From an uncultured Lachnospiraceae bacterium (lineage in GTDB: Bacteria; Bacillota; Clostridia; Lachnospirales; Lachnospiraceae), in assembly GCA_910583615.1 (NCBI GenBank), contig CAJTXP010000016.1:1-64000 (forward strand): a stretch of DNA of 64,000 bases, read 5' to 3'. The notes beneath the pieces are model-generated. The model saw only the letters and a list, made by a program, of their open reading frames with translations. It was not told where the DNA came from and did no database searches. Of this stretch, positions 6,801-15,090 are shown one piece after another. The number at the start of each line of letters is the position of its first letter. Position 1 is the stretch's first letter. The position numbers and the translations under genes are program-made.

Positions 6801-6978
6801 TCGCTTTCTCCCATTCTTTCATGAATTTTCTCAGTTCTTCTTCCCCTCTGATCTGCCTTGCAGCCACAGGAGTACGGACAGGACGCTTCCTGGCAGATTC
6901 TTCAATCGCATTGATAAACATCTCTACCTGTTCCTTGCCGGAAATGACAAAATTCTTTGTAATACTTGAAGTTGCCAT
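6787..6978 (-). CDS. Probable antitoxin of the GNAT pair
   Basis: 63-residue protein. The frame is open to 7023, but the ATG at 6978 is chosen because AAAGGAGGTG precedes it at ideal distance. It begins MATSSITKNFVISGKEQVE, has a basic middle (RKRPVRTPVAARQIRG) and an acidic helical tail. Strand-then-helix order is compatible with a DNA-binding antitoxin, but I see no textbook HTH. It overlaps the GNAT gene by 14 bases. Its role rests mainly on context. Confidence 0.65.
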   Translation of the reverse strand: MATSSITKNFVISGKEQVEMFINAIEESARKRPVRTPVAARQIRGEEELRKFMKEWEKANADQ

Positions 6979-7037
6979 AGTAAACACCTCCTTTGTCAGT
7001 ATGATTCCTCCATTACAGTTCATACTTTTCTATCTCT

Positions 7038-7066
7038 ATTTTATTATCTTATATCAATTAATGCAA
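7038..7066 (-). promoter_or_regulatory. Possible promoter of the TA pair
   Basis: Minus-strand TTGCAT (7066-7061) and TAAAAT (7043-7038) are 17 bases apart, about 60 bases before the antitoxin start. This accounts for part of the gene-free stretch 6979-7323; the rest is the palindromic element. Confidence 0.45.
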
Positions 7067-7110
7067 CAAAACCTTTATGAATTTTTTATAACTTACTCCC
7101 AAACCGTTAC

Positions 7111-7316
7111 GGTTCACGGATGGGTGGGGTCTGCGCCCCGGGCCTCTGTAATCTGCAGCGCTGTGTGGATTGGAGCGGACAGCGGAGCTGTTTTGTCCGT
7201 CACAGGCGGACAGACCTGTCCGAATGAGACGGACAAAACGACTTCGGTGTCCGATCCATTCCATACGAGCGCAGATCACAGAGGCCCGGGGCGCAGACCA
7301 CCACCCACCCGTAAAC
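7111..7316. repeat. 206-bp long palindromic intergenic element (copy B)
   Basis: The outer arms are nearly identical in inverted orientation: GGTCTGCGCCCCGGGCCTCT on the left has an exact mirror on the right. The inner arm carries the GGATTGGAGCGGACA core shared with copy A at 186-369. A second, smaller inverted repeat built on TTTTGTCCGTC fills the centre. It lies between the TA pair and the nitroreductase gene and ends 8 bases before the latter's stop. Its left terminus also recurs as fragments at 32487 and 47416. Confidence 0.85.
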
Positions 7317-7323
7317 AGCAGCC

Positions 7324-8103
7324 TCACGTCTTCATGCTTCCGTTCGCAATGATCACGCTGCCTGCATAGAGATAATTCTGTATTGCCTTTTCCATAATGC
7401 TGTCCAGCTTTCTGTACTCCAGATCAAACCAGTATTCTTCTGCTGTAAGCAGCATATGGGAGAGAACAATGCCCGCATGGAACATATACTTTCCATACTG
7501 TCTCTCATACCCTATCTTTCCGGGTCTTCTGGTAAAAAGATGAATTCTGTTTTCTGTAACAACAAAACGCCAGGGCTGCTGATTAAGAGCAGACGGAGCC
7601 AGCCGGGCAGATTCCAGCAGTTTCTTCTGCGCCTTGCCCGGCGGCACACTGGCCTTTACCAGCTTTCCAGGTTCCGCTCTTTTAAATTCTGACCGGGTGC
7701 GCTCCAGAGATTCTGCCGGATAACCAAAGGCAAGAATCATCATCAGCTTCATATTACCCGATTCCTCTTCCTCTTTCAGCCGGGCTCCGCCCTGATAGCA
7801 GCTCCCGATTCCCTGTGTGTGCAGATACAGAACCACCTGCTGCATCAGACAGCCCGCCTGGATATAACTGTCCTCACAGTCCTCTGCATAAAGCGCTGCA
7901 TAATAGGGCGCCTTCACCTGAAACATTCCTCTGACCTTATGATCCGATGCGCGATAGATCTTCCACTTCATACAGATTCCCGAACGGATTTCCAGTGCCT
8001 CTCTGCCAAAATCCCTGATTCTTTCCAGAATCTGTTCTTCTACTGCATCGTCCCTGTACTTCCGAACTGATTTTCTCCTGAAAATTGCTTCATACCTTGT
8101 CAT
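7324..8103 (-). CDS. Nitroreductase-family protein (TM nitroreductase type)
   Basis: 259 residues from ATG 8103, which overlaps the end of pepF by 14 bases (the frame itself is open to 8148). RRKSVRKYRDDAV near the N-terminus is the FMN-phosphate-binding start of nitroreductases. A second half begins around LLESARLAPSALNQQPWRF, also a nitroreductase signature, so the protein looks like two partial nitroreductase units in one chain, as in the putative TM nitroreductase family. It should bind FMN and use NAD(P)H; the substrate is unknown. Translational coupling to pepF suggests one transcript. Confidence 0.82.
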   Translation of the reverse strand: MTRYEAIFRRKSVRKYRDDAVEEQILERIRDFGREALEIRSGICMKWKIYRASDHKVRGMFQVKAPYYAALYAEDCEDSYIQAGCLMQQVVLYLHTQGIGSCYQGGARLKEEEESGNMKLMMILAFGYPAESLERTRSEFKRAEPGKLVKASVPPGKAQKKLLESARLAPSALNQQPWRFVVTENRIHLFTRRPGKIGYERQYGKYMFHAGIVLSHMLLTAEEYWFDLEYRKLDSIMEKAIQNYLYAGSVIIANGSMKT

Positions 8104-9904
8104 TGCCTGCCAGTCTCTCCATTTCATCCAGATATTGCGTAAATACACGCAGCGCGTCTTCCACCGGTCTCTTCTGTTCCATGTCTACTCCCGCCATACG
8201 AAGCAGATCCAGAGGATACCTGGAACTTCCTCCCTTCAGAAAGCTCTTATATTCCTCCACTGCCGCTTTTCCCTCTTCCAGAATCCTCTTTGACAATGCG
8301 ATTGCTGCCGAAAATCCCGTCGCATACTGATACACATAAAACGGCGTATAAAAGTGCGGGATTCTTGCCCATTCCAACTCGATCTCCCTGTCAACACAGA
8401 TATTTTTCCCAAAATATTCCCGGTTCAAACCATAATAAATCTCACAGAGTCTGTCTGCAGTCAGCGTCTCTCCCTGCTCCTGAAGTCCGTGGGTGATCTT
8501 TTCAAATTCTGCAAACATGGTCTGACGGAACAGAGTCGTACGGAACTGTTCCAGAAAATAATTGATCAGATATGCTTTTTGTCCCGGCTCTTCTGTCGAC
8601 TCAATCAGATGGTGAATCAGAAGCGCCTCATTGCAGGTAGAAGCCACTTCCGCCACAAAGATTCGATAGCCCGCATAAATATACGGCTGATTTTCATCCG
8701 AATACCAGGAATGCAGCGCATGCCCCATCTCGTGTGCCAGTGTAAATACATGGTTCAGATTTTCCTGATAATTCAAAAGCACATAAGGATGCGTTCCATA
8801 GGCGCCCCAGGAATAGGCCCCGCTTTTCTTACCCTGATTCTCGTACACATCGATCCACCGGGAAGAAAAGCCTTCTTTCAGAAGTCCCAGATACTCCTCT
8901 CCCATAGGCTGAAGGCCTTCCAGCACCATTTCTTTTGCCCTTTCAAAGGAAATGCTCTGCCCGTCATCCTCCACCATCGGCACATACAGGTCATACATGT
9001 GCAGTTCATCCAGGCCCAGAAACTTTTTTCTCAGTTCCACATACCGATGCATCTCCGGAAGAAATTTATGCACCGCATCAATCAGATTGTCGTAGACCGA
9101 TACCGGAATATGGCTTCGATCCAGAGCGGCTTCCAGAGCAGAACCATATCTGCGGACTTTTGCATGAAACACTTCCTGCTTTACACTGGCACGGTAAACT
9201 GCTGCCAGAGTATTCCGATATGCTCCGTACTTTCCGTAAAGCGCATGAAAAGCATCACGACGGACTCTCCGGTTCCGGCTCTGCAGAAAAGTAAGATACC
9301 TGCCATGTGTAACCTCCGTCGGTTCTCCATCCTCTCCTTCTATTTCCGGAAAACGAAGATCCGCATTATTAAACATGGAAAAGATGTCTTTCGGACCTTC
9401 TGCAAGCTCTCCGACTGCCGCCAGAAGCTTTTCCTGCTCCCGGTCAAGGACATGTTCTCTCTGTCTTATCATATTTTCAAAATACTGGCGATATACCAGA
9501 AGTTCTTCATTCTCCTTCAGAAAATTTTCGATTGTCCCGTCAGGAAGAGCGAGCAGCTCCGGCTCCATATAGGCCTGCGCCTCCGAAAGCTTCACCAAAA
9601 GGCCCTGCGCCCGGTTCGACAGGTCCTGATAGATACTGTTATCCGTATTTTCATGAAGCCTCTGCCCGGCATAAACATAAACCTTTTCCGCCAGCATATT
9701 CAGCTCGTCGCAGGTCTTCTGTGCATCCAGAAGCAGCTCTGCGCTCTCCCCGAGGCGCCCCTGATACGCTGAGAGTTTCTGCATATTCTGTTCCAGCTTT
9801 TTATAGTCTTCTTCCCACTCCTGATCATCCCGATACAGATCCTCGATTGCCCAGGTATCTTTAAGAGCCGCCTCTTCCCGCGTCCTGAATCTCTTTTCTG
9901 CCAT
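8090..9904 (-). CDS. pepF: Oligoendopeptidase F
   Basis: 604-residue M3-family zinc metallopeptidase that cleaves short peptides in the cytoplasm. The catalytic LAHEMGHALHSW (HExxH) is about two thirds along, followed by the downstream Glu region (EVASTCNEALL). Length equals typical PepF (about 600). The N-terminal third is the helical lid. The start is 3 bases after the stop of the small membrane-anchored protein gene on the same strand, so 10306 to 7324 is likely one operon. Confidence 0.95.
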   Translation of the reverse strand: MAEKRFRTREEAALKDTWAIEDLYRDDQEWEEDYKKLEQNMQKLSAYQGRLGESAELLLDAQKTCDELNMLAEKVYVYAGQRLHENTDNSIYQDLSNRAQGLLVKLSEAQAYMEPELLALPDGTIENFLKENEELLVYRQYFENMIRQREHVLDREQEKLLAAVGELAEGPKDIFSMFNNADLRFPEIEGEDGEPTEVTHGRYLTFLQSRNRRVRRDAFHALYGKYGAYRNTLAAVYRASVKQEVFHAKVRRYGSALEAALDRSHIPVSVYDNLIDAVHKFLPEMHRYVELRKKFLGLDELHMYDLYVPMVEDDGQSISFERAKEMVLEGLQPMGEEYLGLLKEGFSSRWIDVYENQGKKSGAYSWGAYGTHPYVLLNYQENLNHVFTLAHEMGHALHSWYSDENQPYIYAGYRIFVAEVASTCNEALLIHHLIESTEEPGQKAYLINYFLEQFRTTLFRQTMFAEFEKITHGLQEQGETLTADRLCEIYYGLNREYFGKNICVDREIELEWARIPHFYTPFYVYQYATGFSAAIALSKRILEEGKAAVEEYKSFLKGGSSRYPLDLLRMAGVDMEQKRPVEDALRVFTQYLDEMERLAGNDKV

Positions 9905-9907
9905 GTC

Positions 9908-10306
9908 CTATATCTCCTTTCCGGTTTTCTGTACCCACCCGTCGGTTACCTTATCCTTCTGCAGCACCAGCGCCGCTTCCCCTTCCCCGCGGTCAAAATA
10001 TATTTCCGTACAGGAATCGTCTACTTCCAGTTCAAACTGATCTTCTGCGCCGATCCTGCTGTTTGGTCCGCCGAACGCGGTATAAAAAGAACAGTATACT
10101 GCAGAACCGCTCCGCTTTGCCGTCATGTCTCTGATATATCCCATGGAACCTGCAGGCCCTGCTTCCAGAGTCATCACAGAACCGTCTTCCGATATGGAAA
10201 ATCCCGTCAGAACCACATCCGTCCTTCTTGAGAATCCGCTTCCCACAAACAGAACCATAACAAAGATCCCAATAAAAACAATCCCGGCCGCCATATATTT
10301 CTTCAT
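9908..10306 (-). CDS. Hypothetical membrane-anchored protein
   Basis: 132 residues. One hydrophobic segment (about residues 5-23, AAGIVFIGIFVMVLFVG) is followed by a soluble domain rich in beta-forming residues. There is no lipobox, so it is probably anchored by the uncleaved segment and faces outward. I do not recognise a family. It is the first gene of the pepF transcript, with 3 bases to pepF. Confidence 0.7.
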   Translation of the reverse strand: MKKYMAAGIVFIGIFVMVLFVGSGFSRRTDVVLTGFSISEDGSVMTLEAGPAGSMGYIRDMTAKRSGSAVYCSFYTAFGGPNSRIGAEDQFELEVDDSCTEIYFDRGEGEAALVLQKDKVTDGWVQKTGKEI

Positions 10307-10432
10307 ATCAAATCCTCCCCGGATTCTTTGTTTCCTGCTGGTATATTTCCTCCATATCTGCTATACTGTCGTCAATGGCCGTCTGCACGCTGTCTGCTGC
10401 TGCGGACGGAAAACATAAAGGAGGAACAACAC

Positions 10433-11068
10433 ATGTCATTTGTAAAACAGTCCAACACTCATGCAGCCGCCACGATCATCGGCAAACTCCCAAAGAGGAA
10501 CATGGAAGGCTATTTCTGCGAAACCTGCGAAGACGCCGTCAAAAAAGCGCTGGAGCTTATGCCGGAAGGCTCCGTCGTCTCCTGGGGCGGCTCAATGAGC
10601 ATCAGCGAGTGCGGGCTTATGGATGCGCTGAAAGAACATAACTATACCCTGATCGACCGCGCCTCTGCCGCAACGGAACAGGAAAAGAGGGAAATCTATG
10701 CCAGAACCGTTATGGCGGATTATTATCTTATGAGTACCAATGCCATTGCCATGGACGGCGAACTGGTCAACATTGATGGCTTCGGAAACCGGGTAGCCTG
10801 TCTCTGCTCCGGCCCTCAGAATGTCATCATCATTGCAGGTATGAATAAAGTCGTAAACAGCGTGGAAGCCGGCATCGAACGCATCCGGACCAAGGCGGCG
10901 CCTCCCAATACGACGCGTCTTAATAAAAATACGCCCTGTGCCAAAACCGGCGTCTGTAAAGACTGCTTCTCTCCCGACTGTATCTGCAGTCAGACGGTTA
11001 TCACCAGAAGAAGCGGTATCCCGGGACGCATTAAGATCATCCTCGTCAATGAAGATCTCGGTTTCTGA
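10433..11068 (+). CDS. LUD-domain protein (lactate utilization LutC-like)
   Basis: 211-residue LUD/DUF162 protein. The ATG at 10433 is used because AAAGGAGG precedes it by 8 bases; the frame is open further upstream without a site. SVVSWGGSMSISECGL and the central AIAMDGELVNIDGFGNRVA are the hallmark segments. The C-terminus carries five cysteines (CAKTGVCKDCFSPDCIC), a possible metal or Fe-S site found in the stand-alone clostridial version. No lutA/lutB genes are nearby, so direct involvement in lactate oxidation is uncertain. Confidence 0.85.
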   Translation: MSFVKQSNTHAAATIIGKLPKRNMEGYFCETCEDAVKKALELMPEGSVVSWGGSMSISECGLMDALKEHNYTLIDRASAATEQEKREIYARTVMADYYLMSTNAIAMDGELVNIDGFGNRVACLCSGPQNVIIIAGMNKVVNSVEAGIERIRTKAAPPNTTRLNKNTPCAKTGVCKDCFSPDCICSQTVITRRSGIPGRIKIILVNEDLGF

Positions 11069-11088
11069 AATTTATCTTTCCTGCCAGA

Positions 11089-11126
11089 CAGGGGCTGCCG
11101 TCACACAGCAGCCCCGTTCTTTTTTC
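11089..11126 (+). terminator. Rho-independent terminator after the LUD gene
   Basis: GGGGCTGC (11091-11098) pairs with GCAGCCCC (11108-11115), followed by TTCTTTTTT. It sits 20 bases after the stop and 3 bases before the end of the convergent permease gene, so it may serve both. Confidence 0.9.
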
Positions 11127-11128
11127 TG

Positions 11129-12478
11129 TTATTCATTTCTGATCGCCGCCAGCGGACTTAACTTCATGGCGCGAAGCGCCGGGAAGAAGCCGGCCAGCAT
11201 TCCAACCAGCACAGCAAACACCAGCGATACCAGAATCAACCACAGCGGAATATAGGAAAGCTGCCCATAATAGCCTTCCGAGGCTTTACTGGCGACAGAG
11301 TTGATGATCACGGATATGATCTCACTTAAAACCAGGCCGATCAGGCCGCCGAAGAAACCGATAAACCCGGCTTCCAGAAGAAACATGGAGCGGATATTAC
11401 GCATGTCGCATCCCAGTACCTTGATCACACCGATCTCCTTTGTACGTTCATAAATGGACATCATCATTGTGTTGGCAATCCCGATTGCCGCCACGAACAG
11501 GGAAACCGCCCCAATACCGCCCAGCACCATCTGGATCATTGCCATCTGACTCTGTGTCTGTTCCATCCACTCTGCATTGCTGTCTGCGTTATATCCCATA
11601 TCCTGGATCGCCTGCTGTACTTCCTGCACATGATCCATACTGTCCACGCGGACATAGACCTGTTCATAGTATATGTCTTTATAGGGCTTGCCGCTTTTTG
11701 TCGTAGGCTGTCCAGGGATCACCTTGTTTTTAAAAACTTTTTTAAGCTGCGTTCTCAAAGCATCAATGTCTGCAAACACAGAATTGCAGTTCTGGCTGTA
11801 TGTTTCCAGATCTCCAGCCATGATGCCGGCAGTGGGGATAATATACTTCTTGGGCGGAGCGATCGTCTTTCCGCTGCTGTCCTGACTTCCTGCCTGCCAG
11901 TAGGCATCCGTATCAAAGATTACAAACAGCGGATCATTCATCAGATCCACATCCGGCACCTCTCCCGTATCCCAGTAATACTCATTGGTCTTGGCCTTAT
12001 AAAAATTCGTAACGACCTGATTTCCATAGAACAGCTGCAGGCTGCCGTCATCCGGAGGAAGCGTACCTTCTCCCACTTCAATATTCATATTCTGCAGCGC
12101 TTCCTGGCTCATTCCCCTGATCCAGAGCCAGCCTTCATAAGCGCCCTGCTTCGCCAGTACGTTAAGCTCCAGCACAGGGGATGCCAGCTCCACATGAGGA
12201 AGCTGCGCCATGGTCTCCACCACTTTGTCATCAATCCGGTCCGCTTCCTTATCATCACCGGAATCACTGTACCAGCTGTAATTGTTCACGTTGATCGTGG
12301 TCAGGCCGCCGTATTCCTCGATCTGATCCAGCGAACTTTTCCTGAGGCCAAGTCCCAGAGAAACCATGACAACGATGGAAGCAGTTCCGATGATAACGCC
12401 CAATACCGTAAGCGCCGTACGAAGCTTCCGGCGAAGCAGATTGGAAGCGCTCATTCTGAGCAAGTCAAGATATCTCAT
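11129..12478 (-). CDS. MacB/FtsX-type ABC transporter permease
   Basis: 449 residues. A MacB-like N-terminus (MSASNLLRRKLRTALTVLGVIIGTASIVVMV) holds the first membrane helix. A large extracytoplasmic domain spans about residues 45-300. Three C-terminal helices include the TKEIGVIKVLGCDMRNI coupling segment typical of FtsX domains. It is last in a three-gene operon with an ATPase and a CARDB-like surface protein. Such systems usually move lipids, peptides or antibiotics, or transmit force, rather than import small solutes. No substrate can be named. Confidence 0.9.
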   Translation of the reverse strand: MRYLDLLRMSASNLLRRKLRTALTVLGVIIGTASIVVMVSLGLGLRKSSLDQIEEYGGLTTINVNNYSWYSDSGDDKEADRIDDKVVETMAQLPHVELASPVLELNVLAKQGAYEGWLWIRGMSQEALQNMNIEVGEGTLPPDDGSLQLFYGNQVVTNFYKAKTNEYYWDTGEVPDVDLMNDPLFVIFDTDAYWQAGSQDSSGKTIAPPKKYIIPTAGIMAGDLETYSQNCNSVFADIDALRTQLKKVFKNKVIPGQPTTKSGKPYKDIYYEQVYVRVDSMDHVQEVQQAIQDMGYNADSNAEWMEQTQSQMAMIQMVLGGIGAVSLFVAAIGIANTMMMSIYERTKEIGVIKVLGCDMRNIRSMFLLEAGFIGFFGGLIGLVLSEIISVIINSVASKASEGYYGQLSYIPLWLILVSLVFAVLVGMLAGFFPALRAMKLSPLAAIRNE

Positions 12479-12493
12479 CCCCAGCTCCTTCTA

Positions 12494-14260
12494 TCACAAT
12501 TTTGCATCACTGTCATCATCCAGCTCCATCAGATCCTCTTCCAGGCTCATCTGTTCTTTTTTCTTTTTTCTCTTTGTATAAAACACAGCTCCGGCAATCA
12601 CCGCAAGCAGGATCACGCCGATAACAATTGCCGCATAGGTTCCGCCTTTTCCTCCGGTTCCTTCTTCTCCCATCATATCGCCGTCCATCATGGAATCATC
12701 CATTGGAAAATCTTCCATCATGGACTCTGTCACGAATAAGGATACCTCTTTCTCGATCACCGTCGATTCGCCGGTCTCATCTTCATAGGAGATCAGAAGC
12801 TTCACCATTCCGTCATCCATCGTCGCAGACTGTCCGGTCACATAGATATCCACGGCCCCTGTGGCGCCGGAATCCAGATTGCCTACAAAAGTATCTCCGC
12901 CGCTTAAATTCTCGCTGTCCGTCTTTACCTGAACGTTATAAAGCTTTGTCTTTCCCATATTATAAATATTGAACATAATGTTGGACTCGCTTCCAACTTC
13001 AATACTGGCAGGCATAACCTCAGGCTCGCTCACATCCACGCGCGCCGCCTGTTTTACCGGGATGGACACACTGCTTTTACTCGTATAGGCATTGACATGT
13101 TCATCCTCATAGCTCATATTTACATCCACTGCATAGGGCTTCTGTGTCAGATCGGCTTTTGCTTCCATCTCGATCTGGATATCCTTTGTCCCGTTCTTCT
13201 CCATCCGGTCCACAAAAATGGTGCTGGAACCGGCTGTTGGAAGAAATGCAGCGTATGTAGTGTCTTCGTCTTTTCCTTCCACTGCCGCCACGATCTCAAA
13301 GATCATATTGTTGACGCTGGTCGCCGTAGAGGTATTCTTAAGATGCAGCGTCAGCACAAAGCTCTCTCCTGCATGTACATCCTCCGGATTTGTCTCAAAA
13401 CCGGTAACAATCACTCTGGGCACGGAGGCTTTTCCGTCTGCACCCACACCTGCCGTACCTTTCAGCTGGATATAAGTATCCAGCGTCGTGCTCTGACTGT
13501 TGCCGTCGGAATCCCGGTAAATTACATTAAACGAAAGCTTCTGATATCCGTTCCCCACATCGCTTCTGGTCTTCAGGTTCCAGGTCAGCTCGCGTCTTCT
13601 GTCCATGTCCGACATACCTGTATCCGTTCCCGGCAGATCCGCAATCGTCTGGGAATAGTTGGAACTGGTAATCTCAAAGGGCCAGGACGCCGTATCCGTA
13701 CTGAGCGCCGGAGTCACAACCGCATTGGTTACCATGGTTTTGCCCATATTTACGACCGGAAGGACAATGCTGACTGCCTCTCCCGCATCCGCCACCGGAG
13801 TCACCCAGCTTCCGCCCACCATCAGGAGATGATCCGGCGTGACAACCGGATCGGGCTCGTCGTCTTCGTCGTCATCGTCGTCTGAAGGCGGGTTTATAAC
13901 ATCACCTATATCTGCTTTAGCCATGTTTACATAAACATCTAACTCCTGTATGGTATACTGACATGTATTATATGAACTCTCATCATCCACTTCACCGCCT
14001 GTATAACCAATTTTAGAATAAACTCCTGCCAGTATACTGTCTATTTTATTTTTCTGATCTTCATTCAGATCTTTTCCGATTGATAAAGCTTTTAATTCTG
14101 CAACCGCCGTCTGTTGTTTTTCAAGTGTAACTTTTACCGACTCGTTTAATGGTTCAGCCGAAACAACCATCTCCGTTCCCGGCATCACCACCGCTGTCGC
14201 CGGCATAAGCACCGCTGCACAGAGCATCGCCGCAATTCCTCTCACAATCCGTCTTTTCAT
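12494..14260 (-). CDS. CARDB-like extracellular protein of the ABC operon
   Basis: 588 residues. An N-terminal signal peptide (about 1-36), a linker with an acidic DDDDDEDDE stretch near residue 130, then several beta-rich Ig-like domains with CARDB-type features (repeated GESFVLTLHLKNTST-like segments near 300 and 410). One C-terminal transmembrane helix (AAIVIGVILLAVIAGAVF) and a basic KRKKKK tail follow, so most of the protein is outside the cell. It overlaps the ATPase gene by 4 bases and ends 15 bases before the permease, and probably acts as the surface partner of that transporter. It occupies the place where MacA-like adaptors occur in other systems. Confidence 0.78.
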   Translation of the reverse strand: MKRRIVRGIAAMLCAAVLMPATAVVMPGTEMVVSAEPLNESVKVTLEKQQTAVAELKALSIGKDLNEDQKNKIDSILAGVYSKIGYTGGEVDDESSYNTCQYTIQELDVYVNMAKADIGDVINPPSDDDDDEDDEPDPVVTPDHLLMVGGSWVTPVADAGEAVSIVLPVVNMGKTMVTNAVVTPALSTDTASWPFEITSSNYSQTIADLPGTDTGMSDMDRRRELTWNLKTRSDVGNGYQKLSFNVIYRDSDGNSQSTTLDTYIQLKGTAGVGADGKASVPRVIVTGFETNPEDVHAGESFVLTLHLKNTSTATSVNNMIFEIVAAVEGKDEDTTYAAFLPTAGSSTIFVDRMEKNGTKDIQIEMEAKADLTQKPYAVDVNMSYEDEHVNAYTSKSSVSIPVKQAARVDVSEPEVMPASIEVGSESNIMFNIYNMGKTKLYNVQVKTDSENLSGGDTFVGNLDSGATGAVDIYVTGQSATMDDGMVKLLISYEDETGESTVIEKEVSLFVTESMMEDFPMDDSMMDGDMMGEEGTGGKGGTYAAIVIGVILLAVIAGAVFYTKRKKKKEQMSLEEDLMELDDDSDAKL

Positions 14261-14979
14261 TCTTCTTCCTCCTTATATTCGCTGCGGTCCTCCACCTTCA
14301 CGATCTTCCCGTCGATAATATGAAAGATCCGGTCTGCAAATCCTGCCAGATGATTATCATGTGTAACCATAACCATGGTCTGATTCTGTTCCTGTACCAC
14401 TTTACGCATCAGATTCAGCACTTCTGCCGAAGTGTTGGAATCCAGATTTCCGGTTGGCTCATCGGCAAAGATGATCTCCGGATCCAGTACCAGCGCCCTT
14501 GCCACGCCGACTCTCTGCTGTTGTCCTCCTGACATCTCATTGGGCCGGTGCTTCATGTGCTTCGGCAGTCCCACCAGTTTTAACATTTTCACAGCCTTCG
14601 CCTCCCGGGTCTTCTTGTCCACTCCCCGGAAAGTAAGCGGCAGCGCCACATTCTCTATGGCGTTCATCGTTCCGAGCAGGTTAAAGGACTGGAAGATAAA
14701 TCCAACCCTTTCCCTCCGAAATTTTACAAGCTGGTTCTCATTCATCTTTTCCAGATGTTCCCCGCCAATGATGACCTCTCCCTTTGTGGGCTTTTCCAGA
14801 CCTGCCAGCATATTCAGCATCGTCGATTTTCCGGAACCGGAAGTTCCGACGATTGCACAGAATTCTCCTTTATAAATGGTCATGTCCACGCCGTTCAGTG
14901 CGCGGACCTTTTCGTTTCCCACCCGAAATATTTTATAGAGGTTTTTTACCTGTATTACAGGTTCCCGTGTCTCTCCCAC
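14257..14979 (-). CDS. ABC transporter ATP-binding protein (LolD/MacB type)
   Basis: 240 residues. Walker A GTSGSGKST near residue 50, the Q-loop region FIFQSFNLLGTMN, signature MSGGQQQRVGVARAL near 145, and Walker B IIFADEPTGNLD with the GNLD tag typical of the LolD/FtsE/MacB group. It opens the three-gene operon with the CARDB protein (4-base overlap) and the FtsX-type permease. Cytoplasmic and peripheral to the membrane. Confidence 0.95.
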   Translation of the reverse strand: MGETREPVIQVKNLYKIFRVGNEKVRALNGVDMTIYKGEFCAIVGTSGSGKSTMLNMLAGLEKPTKGEVIIGGEHLEKMNENQLVKFRRERVGFIFQSFNLLGTMNAIENVALPLTFRGVDKKTREAKAVKMLKLVGLPKHMKHRPNEMSGGQQQRVGVARALVLDPEIIFADEPTGNLDSNTSAEVLNLMRKVVQEQNQTMVMVTHDNHLAGFADRIFHIIDGKIVKVEDRSEYKEEEE

Positions 14980-15090
14980 AAATATCCTCCCGTGTTATCT
15001 TTCCGAAAATCAGGGCATACTATCCCCGTATATCATTTCCAGTATAACATAAATTTCAGGATACAATTCTTAATAAATCTTAAAAATTAC

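Noticed and set aside
7058..7327. Open frames across palindrome B on both strands
   Set aside because: Products of the inverted repeat; no ribosome-binding site and no family resemblance.
8354..9772. 472-codon plus-strand frame
   Set aside because: Antisense of pepF, which carries an intact HExxH motif; the residue composition is that of a shadow frame.
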